This document shows positions 18,420 to 26,644 of a stretch of 64,000 nt of DNA, in pieces. A program made the translations under genes and the position numbers. Origin of the DNA: Thalassotalea algicola (GTDB lineage Bacteria; Pseudomonadota; Gammaproteobacteria; Enterobacterales; Alteromonadaceae); NCBI RefSeq assembly GCF_012932965.1, contig NZ_JABBXH010000006.1:1-64000 (forward strand), in the 5' to 3' direction. The notes beneath the pieces were generated by a model. The model was not told the DNA's origin. It made no database searches and saw only the letters and a program-made list of their open reading frames with translations. Position 1 is the stretch's first letter; each line of letters starts with the position of its first letter.

Positions 18420-19166
18420 TTAATTGGCCTTTTTATTGTTATTTTTCCATGCAGCCCAAATCATAAGGGCTAGCCAGGCAATCGCTAAACTAAACCACTG
18501 AAAAGCATATCCCCTATGCTTCTCTGGTGGCATAACTACAGGTTGCCAGTGCTTTTTATAACCAACAACTTCATTTTTATCTAAGTACACAGCAAAGGGC
18601 AATAGCTGTTTAGAAAATAATCGTCCTAGTTTTTCAATTTCGACCTGTTGAACTCGCAATGGAATACTGTTTTTACTATAGGCTTGCTCAGCTAAAACGA
18701 TACCCGGTTCTATATAACGAATGTTGCCCTTTAGTTGATGTGTTCCTTTAATAATTTCAATATCAGGTAGTACAGAACGGTCTCGACTACCAGATACCCA
18801 GCCTAAATTAACGAGTACAGGTAATTCTTCTTGATGATGAAAAAGCTGAAATACTCGATAACCTAAGCGTCCGTCAGAACTTTGATTATCAAGCACTATT
18901 AATACTTCAGGATCAAATTGTCCATTAAGTATTACTGGCTGGTCATTCAAAATTTCCTGTTCTTTTATTGTTGCTAAAACATTCTCTAAAGGTTGATGTT
19001 CTAAACCTAGTAATTGTTCAATTCGGCTTAAGCGCACTTCTTTTTCTGAAGCTCGTTCAGCTTGCCAAAGTCCTAACTTGATTAAGCCAGAAAAAACCAG
19101 CAAGGTAATAGCTAACCAAATTATGTTAACGGCTCTAAATAATGAAGAGAGTCGATTTACACCCAT
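18420..19166 (-). CDS. SURF1 family oxidase assembly protein
   Basis: SURF1 proteins assist insertion of heme A into subunit I. The 248-residue protein has the typical topology: one helix at each end (about 12-32 and 222-240) and a soluble loop between. Family motifs are GLWQAERASEK near the N-terminus, VLINGQF-like (VILNGQFDPEV), VNLGWVSGSRDR and HRGYAFQWFSLA. Only 18 bases separate its start codon from the divergent DUF2909-type gene, so its promoter must overlap that gene or it is read from an upstream start through that gene's antisense strand. Confidence 0.9.
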   Translation of the reverse strand: MGVNRLSSLFRAVNIIWLAITLLVFSGLIKLGLWQAERASEKEVRLSRIEQLLGLEHQPLENVLATIKEQEILNDQPVILNGQFDPEVLIVLDNQSSDGRLGYRVFQLFHHQEELPVLVNLGWVSGSRDRSVLPDIEIIKGTHQLKGNIRYIEPGIVLAEQAYSKNSIPLRVQQVEIEKLGRLFSKQLLPFAVYLDKNEVVGYKKHWQPVVMPPEKHRGYAFQWFSLAIAWLALMIWAAWKNNNKKAN

Positions 19167-19184
19167 TACACGCTCGGAGTATTT

Positions 19185-19394
19185 ATGCTGATTAAATTGA
19201 TCATTGGTGGACTACTTGGCTTTATGATTTACAACTTATTTAAAGCATTAATGATGATGAATAAAAACGACCCAAACCAGCCACCCATGTCAAAATTTAT
19301 CGGGCGCCGAGTCATGACTTCTGTTGTTATTGTTCTATTGTTATTAGTTGGTATTTTAACGGGGCTAATTACACCTAATCCCCGACCTTTTTAA
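19185..19394 (+). CDS. DUF2909-type twin transmembrane peptide
   Basis: This 69-residue protein consists mainly of two hydrophobic helices (IKLIIGGLLGFMIYNLF, about 2-20, and TSVVIVLLLLVGILTGLI, about 46-64) joined by a short polar loop. This fits the DUF2909 family found beside cytochrome oxidase genes in gammaproteobacteria. GGAG sits 5 bases before its ATG. It is the only plus-strand gene inside the oxidase cluster, in the gap between ctaE and SURF1. Its position suggests an accessory or assembly role for the oxidase, with no proven function. Confidence 0.8.
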   Translation: MLIKLIIGGLLGFMIYNLFKALMMMNKNDPNQPPMSKFIGRRVMTSVVIVLLLLVGILTGLITPNPRPF

Positions 19395-19403
19395 AGAAGT
19401 TAA

Positions 19404-19433
19404 GCAAAGAGCAATGTAATGTTTGCTCTTTGC
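19404..19433 (+). terminator. hairpin after the DUF2909-type gene
   Basis: GCAAAGAGCAA (19404-19414) and TTGCTCTTTGC (19423-19433) form a perfect 11-base-pair stem with an 8-base loop, 9 bases after the stop codon. The right arm is the first part of the 7-base tandem repeat, so further copies could pair in alternative registers. There is no pure T-run, so terminator function is plausible but unproven. Confidence 0.45.
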
Positions 19434-19458
19434 TCTTTGCTCTTTGCTCTTTGCTCTT
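19422..19458. repeat. tandem repeat of TTTGCTC, five copies
   Basis: Five exact copies of the 7-base unit TTTGCTC (19422-19456) plus two more bases run up to the stop codon of ctaE. The array fills most of the gap between the convergent DUF2909-type gene and ctaE. A perfect short array like this is prone to slippage, and strain length differences are expected. The inverted copy at 19404-19414 lets it form a hairpin. Confidence 0.9.
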
Positions 19459-20341
19459 AAATGATATACACAAAGAAAAACAGCAACACCCAAACGACAT
19501 CAACAAAATGCCAATACCAACTAGCAGCTTGGAATGCAAAGTGATTCTTCGGCGTAAAATGGCCTTTAAGTACCCTAAAGAATACTGCGATAAGCATAAT
19601 GGTTCCCAAGGTTACATGCATACCATGGAAGCCGGTTAGCATATAAAAGGTATTCCCATAAATGCCACTATCTAAATAAAGCTTCATCTCTTCAGAATAA
19701 CCGTGAGCATATTCCTCGACTTGGAAGAACAAGAAGGTAAGACCTAATAAAATGGTTAAACCTAACCATACCTTCAATTGCTTACGCTTATCTTGTTCTA
19801 ACGCAACGTGGGCAAAGTGCGCAGTAACAGAAGAAGTTAACAGCAAAATGGTGTTTAGCAACGGTAAACCATACCAACCCATTGCTGTTGTTTCAGTACC
19901 ATCTGGAGTTTTAATTAGTGGCCAAGTTGCAGTAAATTCTGGCCACAATACTTCTCCAGTCATAAAATTATTTCCCGCGCCATCTAACCAAGGTACTGAA
20001 AATACACGTGCGTATAACAATGCGCCGAAAAATGCGGCAAAAAACATTACTTCCGAAAAAATAAACCAACTCATACCTTGCTTAAATGAGTTGTCCATTT
20101 GATGGCTATATTTTCCAGACATTGACTCTTGTATAACATTGCTAAACCAGCCATATACCATATAAATACACATGGCGAGACCAGCTAACAACATCCAGCC
20201 TCCCCAGCTGGATTCACCACTTTCTAACATTGAGACGTATTTGCCTGCTCCCAACGCGATAAAAAATAACGCTACCGCACCCACTATAGGCCAATGGCTT
20301 TGGGCCGGTACGTAATAAGTTTCATATTCTTTAGTAGTCAT
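19457..20341 (-). CDS. ctaE: cytochrome c oxidase subunit III
   Basis: Subunit III of the aa3 oxidase is a seven-helix membrane protein that stabilises the catalytic core. The 294-residue protein shows the expected family strings: WPIVGAVALFF, SEVMFFAAFFGALLYAR with the conserved glutamate, the FHGMHVTLGT histidine motif near the C-terminus, and the end AASWYWHFVDVVWVLLFFFVYII. It lies between ctaG and the gap with the DUF2909-type gene. Its stop codon abuts the 7-base tandem repeat. Confidence 0.95.
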   Translation of the reverse strand: MTTKEYETYYVPAQSHWPIVGAVALFFIALGAGKYVSMLESGESSWGGWMLLAGLAMCIYMVYGWFSNVIQESMSGKYSHQMDNSFKQGMSWFIFSEVMFFAAFFGALLYARVFSVPWLDGAGNNFMTGEVLWPEFTATWPLIKTPDGTETTAMGWYGLPLLNTILLLTSSVTAHFAHVALEQDKRKQLKVWLGLTILLGLTFLFFQVEEYAHGYSEEMKLYLDSGIYGNTFYMLTGFHGMHVTLGTIMLIAVFFRVLKGHFTPKNHFAFQAASWYWHFVDVVWVLLFFFVYII

Positions 20342-20372
20342 CGCTATTCCTCTGTTCTAGCGTGCACAACGC

Positions 20373-20915
20373 CTATGATTCAACACTTTCCGTAACGTCA
20401 TACAAAGTGTACGACAAAGTTAAAGTTGAGATATGTTCTGGCAGCTCAGGATCTACATAAAACTGTAATGCCATTTCAACATCTTCTCTTGCTTTTAACG
20501 GTTGGTGATTAAAGCAAAAACACTCTATTTTTTGAAAATATAATGCGGCTTGCCCTGGAGATACTGACGGTACTGCTTGTCCGATAATATCTTTGCTTGA
20601 TTCATTTTTGGCGTAAAACTTCACTAATTTCATTTCACCAGGGTGCACTTTTATTTCTCGAACCATTGGCTCAAATTGCCAAGGTATACCTTTCGATAAG
20701 TGACTTATAAACTGCACAGTAACTATGCGACTTTCATCAACGCCTTTGTCGTTAACCTGTGCAGCTGTGTTGGCTGTTTTGCCATTTAACCCAGTGATAT
20801 CACAAAACACGTCATACAAAGGCACCATAGCAAAACCAAAACCGAACATAGCAAATACAACAAGTACTAGCTTTTTTACGGTTTTCTGTACATTTTGATC
20901 AGGTGTCTTTGTCAT
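20373..20915 (-). CDS. ctaG: cytochrome c oxidase assembly protein CtaG/Cox11
   Basis: Cox11-type CtaG inserts copper into the CuB site of subunit I. The 180-residue protein has one N-terminal membrane anchor (LVLVVFAMFGFGFAMVPLYDVFCDITG) and an exported immunoglobulin-like domain. The copper-binding cysteine pair is CFCFNHQPL. The family strings VPLYDVFC and IPWQFEP are present. It sits between ctaD and ctaE, as in other proteobacterial aa3 operons. Confidence 0.95.
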   Translation of the reverse strand: MTKTPDQNVQKTVKKLVLVVFAMFGFGFAMVPLYDVFCDITGLNGKTANTAAQVNDKGVDESRIVTVQFISHLSKGIPWQFEPMVREIKVHPGEMKLVKFYAKNESSKDIIGQAVPSVSPGQAALYFQKIECFCFNHQPLKAREDVEMALQFYVDPELPEHISTLTLSYTLYDVTESVES

Positions 20916-20944
20916 TGCGTTTCCTCTTTATTTTTCTATTTTAT

Positions 20945-22540
20945 TTAATCAATTTTTGGCGGCTTTTCGAACGTGTGATACGGCGCAGGTGAAGGCACAG
21001 TCCACTCAAGTCCTTCTGCCCCATCCCACGGTTTCGCTTCTGCTTTTTTACCGCCTTTAATACATTTAATTACAACAGCTAAGAAAATTAACTGCGATAA
21101 TCCAAAGGCAAAGCCGCCTATGCTGACCCACTTATTAAAGTCTGCAAATTGCAATGCATAGTCAGGAATACGACGTGGCATACCTGCTAAACCTAAGAAG
21201 TGCATAGGGAAGAAAAGTAAATTCACCGAAATTAGTGAACACCAGAAATGCCACTTACTCAATGCATCATCGTACATGTAACCAGTCCATTTAGGCAGCC
21301 AATAGTAAGCACCTGCATAGATTGAGAACAATGCACCTGTCACCAATACGTAATGGAAATGCGCAACTACGAAGTAAGTATCATGGTACTGGAAATCCAC
21401 TGGTGTCATCGCCAGCATTAGCCCTGAAAAACCACCAATCGTAAATAAGATTACAAATGCTAGTGAAAATAGCATTGGTGTTTCAAAACTTATCGCCCCG
21501 CGCCACATTGTTGCAACCCAGTTAAAAACTTTTACGCCAGTTGGAACAGCAATTAACATAGTGCAGTACATAAAGAACAATTCACCAAACAATGGCATAC
21601 CTGTCGTAAACATATGGTGAGCCCATACAATAAACGATAAAAACGCTATTGATGCTGTGGCGTAAACCATTGAGCTATAGCCAAATAAAGGCTTGCGAGA
21701 AAATGCTGGAATGGTTGTCGAAACGATACCAAATGCCGGCAATATCATGATGTATACTTCAGGATGACCAAAGAACCAGAATATATGCTGGAACATTACC
21801 GGATCTCCACCACCGGCCGCATCAAAAAAGCTGGTACCGAAATAGGTGTCCGTTAATACCATAGTTACTGTACCTGCTAATACAGGCATTACAGCAATAA
21901 GTAGGTAAGCAGTAATGAAGAAGGTCCACACAAATAGAGGCATTTTCATGTAGGTCATGCCTGGTGCGCGCATATTCATTATGGTTACTACGATATTAAT
22001 CGCCCCCATAATTGAAGAAATACCCATGATGTGCACAGCAAAAACAAAGAATGCGGTACTACCATTACTGTAAGTTGTTGAAAGTGGCGCATAGAATGTC
22101 CAACCAAAGTTTGGTGCACCACCACCAATAAAGAACGACATCAATAAAATACTAAAAGCAAAAGGAAGAATCCAAAAACTCCAGTTATTTAATCGAGGTA
22201 GTGCCATATCCGGTGCACCTACCATCATAGGTATCATCCAGTTAGCAAGACCTGTGAATGCAGGCATAATGGCACCAAATACCATTATCAAACCATGCAC
22301 CGTGGTCATCTGGTTAAAGAAATCAGGCTCTATAATTTGCAAACCTGGTTGGAAAAGCTCGGCACGAATAACCATCGCCATCGCACCGCCAACCAAGAAC
22401 ATGATAAAAGAAAACCATAAATACATTGAACCAATGTCTTTGTGGTTTGTGGTATATAACCAGCGTTTTAAGCCAGTCATTTTATGATCATGATGCTCAT
22501 CATGTTGATGATCAGTATCTTGAATTACGTCAGTTGTCAT
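20945..22540 (-). CDS. ctaD: cytochrome c oxidase subunit I
   Basis: Catalytic subunit of the aa3-type oxidase, binding heme a, heme a3 and CuB and pumping protons. The protein has 531 residues from the ATG at 22540, which follows GGGAGG at the right distance; the frame opens at a TTG two codons earlier. Conserved sites are the heme a histidine in TTVHGLIMVFGAIMP, HPEVYIMILP (CuB histidine and the cross-linked tyrosine), the CuB pair in VWAHHMFTTG, and the two heme histidines in FVVAHFHYVLV. Twelve transmembrane helices are expected. The N-terminal tail is rich in histidine and aspartate (QDTDHQHDEHHDHK), perhaps a metal-binding tail. Confidence 0.97.
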   Translation of the reverse strand: MTTDVIQDTDHQHDEHHDHKMTGLKRWLYTTNHKDIGSMYLWFSFIMFLVGGAMAMVIRAELFQPGLQIIEPDFFNQMTTVHGLIMVFGAIMPAFTGLANWMIPMMVGAPDMALPRLNNWSFWILPFAFSILLMSFFIGGGAPNFGWTFYAPLSTTYSNGSTAFFVFAVHIMGISSIMGAINIVVTIMNMRAPGMTYMKMPLFVWTFFITAYLLIAVMPVLAGTVTMVLTDTYFGTSFFDAAGGGDPVMFQHIFWFFGHPEVYIMILPAFGIVSTTIPAFSRKPLFGYSSMVYATASIAFLSFIVWAHHMFTTGMPLFGELFFMYCTMLIAVPTGVKVFNWVATMWRGAISFETPMLFSLAFVILFTIGGFSGLMLAMTPVDFQYHDTYFVVAHFHYVLVTGALFSIYAGAYYWLPKWTGYMYDDALSKWHFWCSLISVNLLFFPMHFLGLAGMPRRIPDYALQFADFNKWVSIGGFAFGLSQLIFLAVVIKCIKGGKKAEAKPWDGAEGLEWTVPSPAPYHTFEKPPKID

Positions 22541-22552
22541 ATTCAATCCTCC

Positions 22553-24106
22553 CTACTTCGCACTTACTGCATCAACATCTGCTGGCTGTACAACATCGCC
22601 AGAATTGTTACCCCAAGCATTTCGCTCATAAGTAACTACAGCTGCAATTTCTGATTTGGTTAACTGGCCACTAAATGCCTGCATAGCAGGATTTTTCTTA
22701 CTGCCGTTATAAACCATATCAATATGACCACTTACATCGCCGGCAATAATTGGGCTACCGATCAATGAAGGGAACGCTGGCGGCATACCTGCGCCAGTAG
22801 GTTGGTGACAAGCGACACAAGCCTTCATATAAACTTCTTCGCCTTTAGTCATTAATTCATCAAGGGTATAGACCTTGGTCAAATCTTCTTCTACCGCAGC
22901 AGAAGTTTGAGCAGGAGCAGGTTCTGCAGCTGCAGGTGCAACAGGTTGAGTACTTGTGTCGCCTTTTGCACTGTTTGCGATATCATTAACATCGCTTGCT
23001 TGAACCATTTGACCTGTATCATTACCCCAAGCATTACGCTCATAAGTCACTACAGCAGCAACTTCCTTAAGCGACAATTGCTTACCAAACGGAGGCATTG
23101 CGTTTTTACCTTTAACAACAATATCGACATGATTTGCAATTTGAGCAGGGTCTGTTGCAATGGCGCTGCCTTTAAGCGCGGGGAATGCTGGCGGTAAGCC
23201 CATACCTGTAGGCTGATGACAAGCTGCACAATACGCTGTGTAAGTTGTTTCACCCAACTGCATTAGCTCTTCCATTGACATAGAGGCATTTAGCGAAGCA
23301 GCTTCAGCAGCTTTGGCATCGGCAATCAGTTGTTTCTGCTCGGCAATCCACGCAGCGTAGTCTGCTTCAGATTTAACTTCCACAACAACCGGCATGTAGC
23401 CATGGTCTTTACCACAAAGCTCAGCACACTGGCCGCGATAGACACCTGGTTCATCAACTATTGTCCATGCTTCATTAATAAAGCCAGGGTTTGCATCTTG
23501 TTTAACAGCAAAAGCCGGCACCCACCATGAATGAATTACATCGTCTGAAGTAATTAAAAAGCGTACTTTTTTATTAACAGGAATAACGAGTGGTTTATCA
23601 ACTTCCAGTAAGTAATTCTCACCTTTAGCTATGGTACTGCCATCGCGATTATCGAATTGTTCTCGAGGCGTTGAAAGTACTGAGAAAAACTCAATGTCTT
23701 GATCGAAATACTTATAATGCCATTTCCATTGAGAACCCGTGACTTGAATAGTAATGTCAGAGTTATCATTGTTTTCCATTTTAATCAGCGTGCTAGTCGC
23801 AGGCACTGCCATAGCAATTAAGATAACGATGGGAATAGCAGTCCAAAGGATTTCGACCTTAGTACTTTCATGGAAAGTTGCGGGAGTTACCCCTTTAGAT
23901 TTTCGATGGAATGCCATCGACCAAAACATAGCGCCAAACACTACAAGACCAATGATGGTACAAATCCACAATATCAGCATATGAAGGTCATAAACCTCAT
24001 TACTAATTGCAGTAACACCTTTGGTAAGGTTTAACTCCATTTCTGCCCAAGCTGAACTGGAAAGCAAAGTCCCCATTAACAGCCAACCTAGGTTACGTCT
24101 CTTCAC
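22553..24106 (-). CDS. ctaC: cytochrome c oxidase subunit II with two cytochrome c domains
   Basis: Subunit II takes electrons from cytochrome c through CuA. The 517-residue protein has a signal peptide, two membrane helices (about 41-63 and 85-108) and the cupredoxin domain. CuA ligands are H192, C227, E229, C231, H235 and M238 (CAELCGKDHGYM). Two fused class I cytochrome c domains follow: CAACHQPTGMG (hemes at C293/C296/H297, methionine candidate M337) and CVACHQPTGAG (C430/C433/H434, M475). They are joined by an Ala/Pro linker (about 380-406) and are similar enough to be an internal duplication. Most caa3 subunits have one such domain or none. The start is GTG at 24106 behind AGGAG. It is the first gene of the oxidase operon. 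Confidence 0.96.
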   Translation of the reverse strand: MKRRNLGWLLMGTLLSSSAWAEMELNLTKGVTAISNEVYDLHMLILWICTIIGLVVFGAMFWSMAFHRKSKGVTPATFHESTKVEILWTAIPIVILIAMAVPATSTLIKMENNDNSDITIQVTGSQWKWHYKYFDQDIEFFSVLSTPREQFDNRDGSTIAKGENYLLEVDKPLVIPVNKKVRFLITSDDVIHSWWVPAFAVKQDANPGFINEAWTIVDEPGVYRGQCAELCGKDHGYMPVVVEVKSEADYAAWIAEQKQLIADAKAAEAASLNASMSMEELMQLGETTYTAYCAACHQPTGMGLPPAFPALKGSAIATDPAQIANHVDIVVKGKNAMPPFGKQLSLKEVAAVVTYERNAWGNDTGQMVQASDVNDIANSAKGDTSTQPVAPAAAEPAPAQTSAAVEEDLTKVYTLDELMTKGEEVYMKACVACHQPTGAGMPPAFPSLIGSPIIAGDVSGHIDMVYNGSKKNPAMQAFSGQLTKSEIAAVVTYERNAWGNNSGDVVQPADVDAVSAK

Positions 24107-24349
24107 TCGACATCTCCTCTACCCTGTTGAATAACAAAGACGCAAAAAGGTTAATGAGCAAACTCACTAACAGCACTGGCTTTGTTAATTTTGTTTATGG
24201 TGTTTAAAAGGCTTAGCGCACCAACACCACTTATTATTCTTTTGTTATTATTTTTGTATATTTACCACCCTAGAATTACTCAAAATTTAACCAAGATCTA
24301 GTGCTTTATTTTGAAATTAAATAAATTTTTCTTTATATATCAGTAGAGT

Positions 24350-24436
24350 ATGAACTCTAATACTGAGGCCGAGGTCTGGTTAAATATTCAGCAACAAGGC
24401 ATGGGTATTGAGCTTGAGAGATTTGACAAACTTTGA
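24350..24436 (+). CDS. possible 28-residue small protein
   Basis: ATG at 24350 opens a 28-codon frame (MNSNTEAEVWLNIQQQ..., ending ELERFDKL) that stops 8 bases before the hairpin at 24445. An in-frame TAG lies two codons upstream, so it is not the end of a longer frame. AGAG just before the ATG is a poor ribosome binding site. The acidic, glutamine-containing peptide looks more protein-like than random AT-rich sequence, but it could be chance or a gene remnant. Confidence 0.25.
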   Translation: MNSNTEAEVWLNIQQQGMGIELERFDKL

Positions 24437-24446
24437 TTAAGATCAA
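24433..24446. promoter_or_regulatory. FNR/CRP-family palindrome
   Basis: TTGATTAAGATCAA matches the FNR (EtrA/ANR) consensus TTGAT-N4-ATCAA perfectly. It lies about 330 bases before the ctaC start on that gene's coding strand and overlaps one base-pair arm of the lexA terminator. An oxygen-sensing regulator acting on the aa3 oxidase would make physiological sense, but the distance is large. Confidence 0.4.
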
Positions 24447-24474
24447 AAAAACCAGCAATTATTGCTGGTTTTTT
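24445..24474 (-). terminator. intrinsic terminator downstream of lexA
   Basis: ACCAGCAA (24451-24458) and TTGCTGGT (24462-24469) form a GC-containing stem with a TTA loop, flanked by A6 on the left and T-rich sequence on the right. It therefore works on both strands. On minus it lies about 50 bases after the lexA stop. On plus it would end any transcript from the small frame at 24350. Confidence 0.85.
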
Positions 24475-24524
24475 ATTTTAACAAGAAGTGATCGTTTGGT
24501 TAAAAAACAACCTATTGATAATGT

Positions 24525-25139
24525 TTACATCCAATCAGCGTTTCGAATAACGCCAACAGCAATTCCTTCTACATTGAAATGTTGAGACGCCAAATCCACC
24601 TTAATTGGTGAAAAATCTTCATTTTCCGCATGAAGGTAGACAACATTGCCTTCGCGTTTAAATCGTTTAACGGTAACATCTTCTTCGACACGAGCTACAA
24701 TAACTTGTCCATTTTGTACGTCACTTGTCTGATGTACTGCCAATAAATCACCATCTAAAATGCCGATGTCTTTCATACTTTCACCGTTAACTCGTAGCAA
24801 GTAATCTGCAGCTGGATGAAATAAGCTACCATCAACTTGATAACGTTCTTCAATGTGCTCTTGCGCTAATATTGGCTCACCTGCTGCCACTCGACCAATC
24901 AATGGCAACCCCTCTTCTTCAAGGAACTCCTCCGCTAATCGAATACCACGCGAAGTACCCGGTAACATTTCTATATAACCTTTTTTTGCTAACGCTTTTA
25001 AATGCTCTTCAGCAGCGTTGGCAGACTTAAAACCAAAAAAATCAGCAATTTCTGCACGTGTTGGCGGCATACCTGTTTCGGCTATTTTTTCTTTTATCAA
25101 ATCAAAAATTTGTGATTGGCGCGCGGTTAATGGCTTCAT
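24525..25139 (-). CDS. lexA: SOS repressor LexA
   Basis: LexA represses DNA damage genes and cleaves itself when stimulated by RecA. The protein has 204 residues from the ATG at 25139, which matches the E. coli N-terminus (M-K-x-LTARQ) and has AGGGGC upstream; the frame extends six codons further. It has a winged helix-turn-helix ([21 protein letters not shown]), the cleavage site Ala86-Gly87 in RVAAGEP, the nucleophile Ser121 in [10 protein letters not shown], and the general base Lys158 in VTVKRF. An SOS box lies 28 bases upstream of the start, so it is autoregulated. The gene is followed by a terminator. Confidence 0.96.
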   Translation of the reverse strand: MKPLTARQSQIFDLIKEKIAETGMPPTRAEIADFFGFKSANAAEEHLKALAKKGYIEMLPGTSRGIRLAEEFLEEEGLPLIGRVAAGEPILAQEHIEERYQVDGSLFHPAADYLLRVNGESMKDIGILDGDLLAVHQTSDVQNGQVIVARVEEDVTVKRFKREGNVVYLHAENEDFSPIKVDLASQHFNVEGIAVGVIRNADWM

Positions 25140-25166
25140 AATGCCCCTGATATTCATACAGTATTA

Positions 25167-25182
25167 CTGGAAGTATATACAG
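25167..25182. promoter_or_regulatory. LexA binding site (SOS box)
   Basis: CTGGAAGTATATACAG fits CTG-N10-CAG with the AT-rich core of the gammaproteobacterial SOS box (CTGTATATATATACAG); the outer T after the first CTG is G here. It lies 28 bases before the lexA start codon, the usual place for autorepression. I see no convincing second box. Confidence 0.85.
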
Positions 25183-25295
25183 CTTATATTATAGTGCAAT
25201 AAAAAAATAGCCCGATAAAGTTCAATGAACACTTTTAGCGTTTTTAACTGTCGTGTTACTATTGTCGGTATTGCTTAATTTAGAGGGATTGTTTA

Positions 25296-26642
25296 ATGAA
25301 AGTTACCGTTTTTGGTATAGGTTATGTTGGGCTTGTGCAAGCTGCAGTTCTAGCATCAGTCGGACACGACGTAGTTTGTGTCGATGTCGATGAAGCTAAG
25401 GTTGAAAACTTAAAAAAAGGCCTAATCCCAATTTATGAACCAGGCTTAACGCCCTTGGTTGAAGAAACCTATCAAAATGGGCTATTAAACTTTACTACTG
25501 ATGCTGAAATGGGTGTTACACATGGTGACATTCAATTTATCGCTGTCGGCACCCCTCCAGATGAAGATGGCTCAGCAGATCTTAAATATGTGCTCGCTGT
25601 AGCAGAAACAATTGCTACCTACATGAACACACCTAAAATTATCGTCGATAAGTCTACTGTACCTGTAGGAACCGCAGATAAAGTCACTAATAAAATAAGC
25701 AATGTACTCTTAGATCGTGGAGAGACAATTGATTTTAATGTTGCCTCTAACCCAGAATTCCTAAAGGAAGGTGCGGCCGTTAGTGACTGCATGAAACCAG
25801 ATCGTATTGTTGTAGGTACAGATAACGAGCACGTTAAAAGCTCAATGCGAGAATTATACGCACCATTTAATAGAAATCACGATCGAATGATATTTATGGA
25901 TGTACGTTCGGCTGAGCTTACAAAATATGCCGCCAACTGTATGCTAGCAACCAAAATTTCATTTATGAATGAAATGTCAAATTTAGCCGAACGACTAGGT
26001 GCTGATATCGAAGCGGTTAGACATGGTATTGGCTCAGATAGTCGTATTGGTTACCAATTCATTTATCCCGGCTGTGGCTATGGTGGTTCATGTTTCCCTA
26101 AAGATGTTCAGGCACTGATTAGAACGTCCAATGAAATAGGTTATAGCCCTTCTCTGCTTACCGCTGTAGAAACGGTAAATGTAGCGCAGAAACAAAAACT
26201 TTATAGTAACCTAAATGATTATTTTAAAGGGGAACTCGCTGGCAAAACTATCGCTTTGTGGGGACTATCATTTAAGCCGCAAACAGACGATATGCGCGAA
26301 GCTTCTTCTATTGTACTAATGAAAGCACTTTGGGAAGCAGGTGCAAAAGTGCAAGCATATGACCCAGAAGCAATGGAAGAGTGCCAGCGAATTTTCGGTT
26401 CAAGAGATGACTTACTGTTAGTTGGTACCAAAGAATCAGCGCTTAACAACGCTGACGCCCTAGTCGTTTGTACGGAATGGAGTCAGTTTAGAGCGCCTGA
26501 TTTCAATCTAATTGCAGACCAGCTAAATCACAAGGTGATAGTGGACGGCAGAAACTTATATGACCCACAGCTAATGCTAGAAAAAGGCTTTAGTTATTAT
26601 GGCATCGGTCGTGGCGAAAGCGTAAAGAAACAAGGTAACTAA
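25296..26642 (+). CDS. ugd: UDP-glucose 6-dehydrogenase
   Basis: Ugd oxidises UDP-glucose twice with NAD+ to UDP-glucuronate, a donor for acidic polysaccharide. The 448-residue protein has the Rossmann motif [14 protein letters not shown] (residues 7-20), the catalytic cysteine in [13 protein letters not shown], and the C-terminal UDP-binding domain ([19 protein letters not shown]). AGAGGG before the ATG is a good ribosome binding site. It heads a two-gene plus-strand unit with an epimerase (2 bases apart) and opens the exopolysaccharide locus. Confidence 0.95.
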   Translation: MKVTVFGIGYVGLVQAAVLASVGHDVVCVDVDEAKVENLKKGLIPIYEPGLTPLVEETYQNGLLNFTTDAEMGVTHGDIQFIAVGTPPDEDGSADLKYVLAVAETIATYMNTPKIIVDKSTVPVGTADKVTNKISNVLLDRGETIDFNVASNPEFLKEGAAVSDCMKPDRIVVGTDNEHVKSSMRELYAPFNRNHDRMIFMDVRSAELTKYAANCMLATKISFMNEMSNLAERLGADIEAVRHGIGSDSRIGYQFIYPGCGYGGSCFPKDVQALIRTSNEIGYSPSLLTAVETVNVAQKQKLYSNLNDYFKGELAGKTIALWGLSFKPQTDDMREASSIVLMKALWEAGAKVQAYDPEAMEECQRIFGSRDDLLLVGTKESALNNADALVVCTEWSQFRAPDFNLIADQLNHKVIVDGRNLYDPQLMLEKGFSYYGIGRGESVKKQGN

Positions 26643-26644
26643 TC

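Larger units (their letters stand above)
24107..24524. other. intergenic stretch upstream of the oxidase operon
   Basis: These 418 bases separate ctaC from lexA, both on minus. They should contain the promoter of the oxidase operon and the end of the lexA transcript. Visible elements are the lexA terminator hairpin (24445-24474), a perfect FNR-type palindrome (24433-24446) and a 28-codon plus-strand frame (24350-24436). The AT-rich remainder (24107-24349) shows no gene that I can recognise. No clear -35/-10 pair for ctaC could be chosen with confidence. Confidence 0.6.

Noticed and set aside
19422-19458. CRISPR-like array
   Set aside because: The units are 7 bases with no spacers; it is a simple tandem repeat.
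19752-20102. 116-codon plus-strand open frame
   Set aside because: It is antisense to ctaE and has no ribosome binding site or recognisable domain.
25147-25161. second LexA box before lexA
   Set aside because: CTG and CAG are present but spaced by 9 and not 10 bases, so it does not fit the motif.
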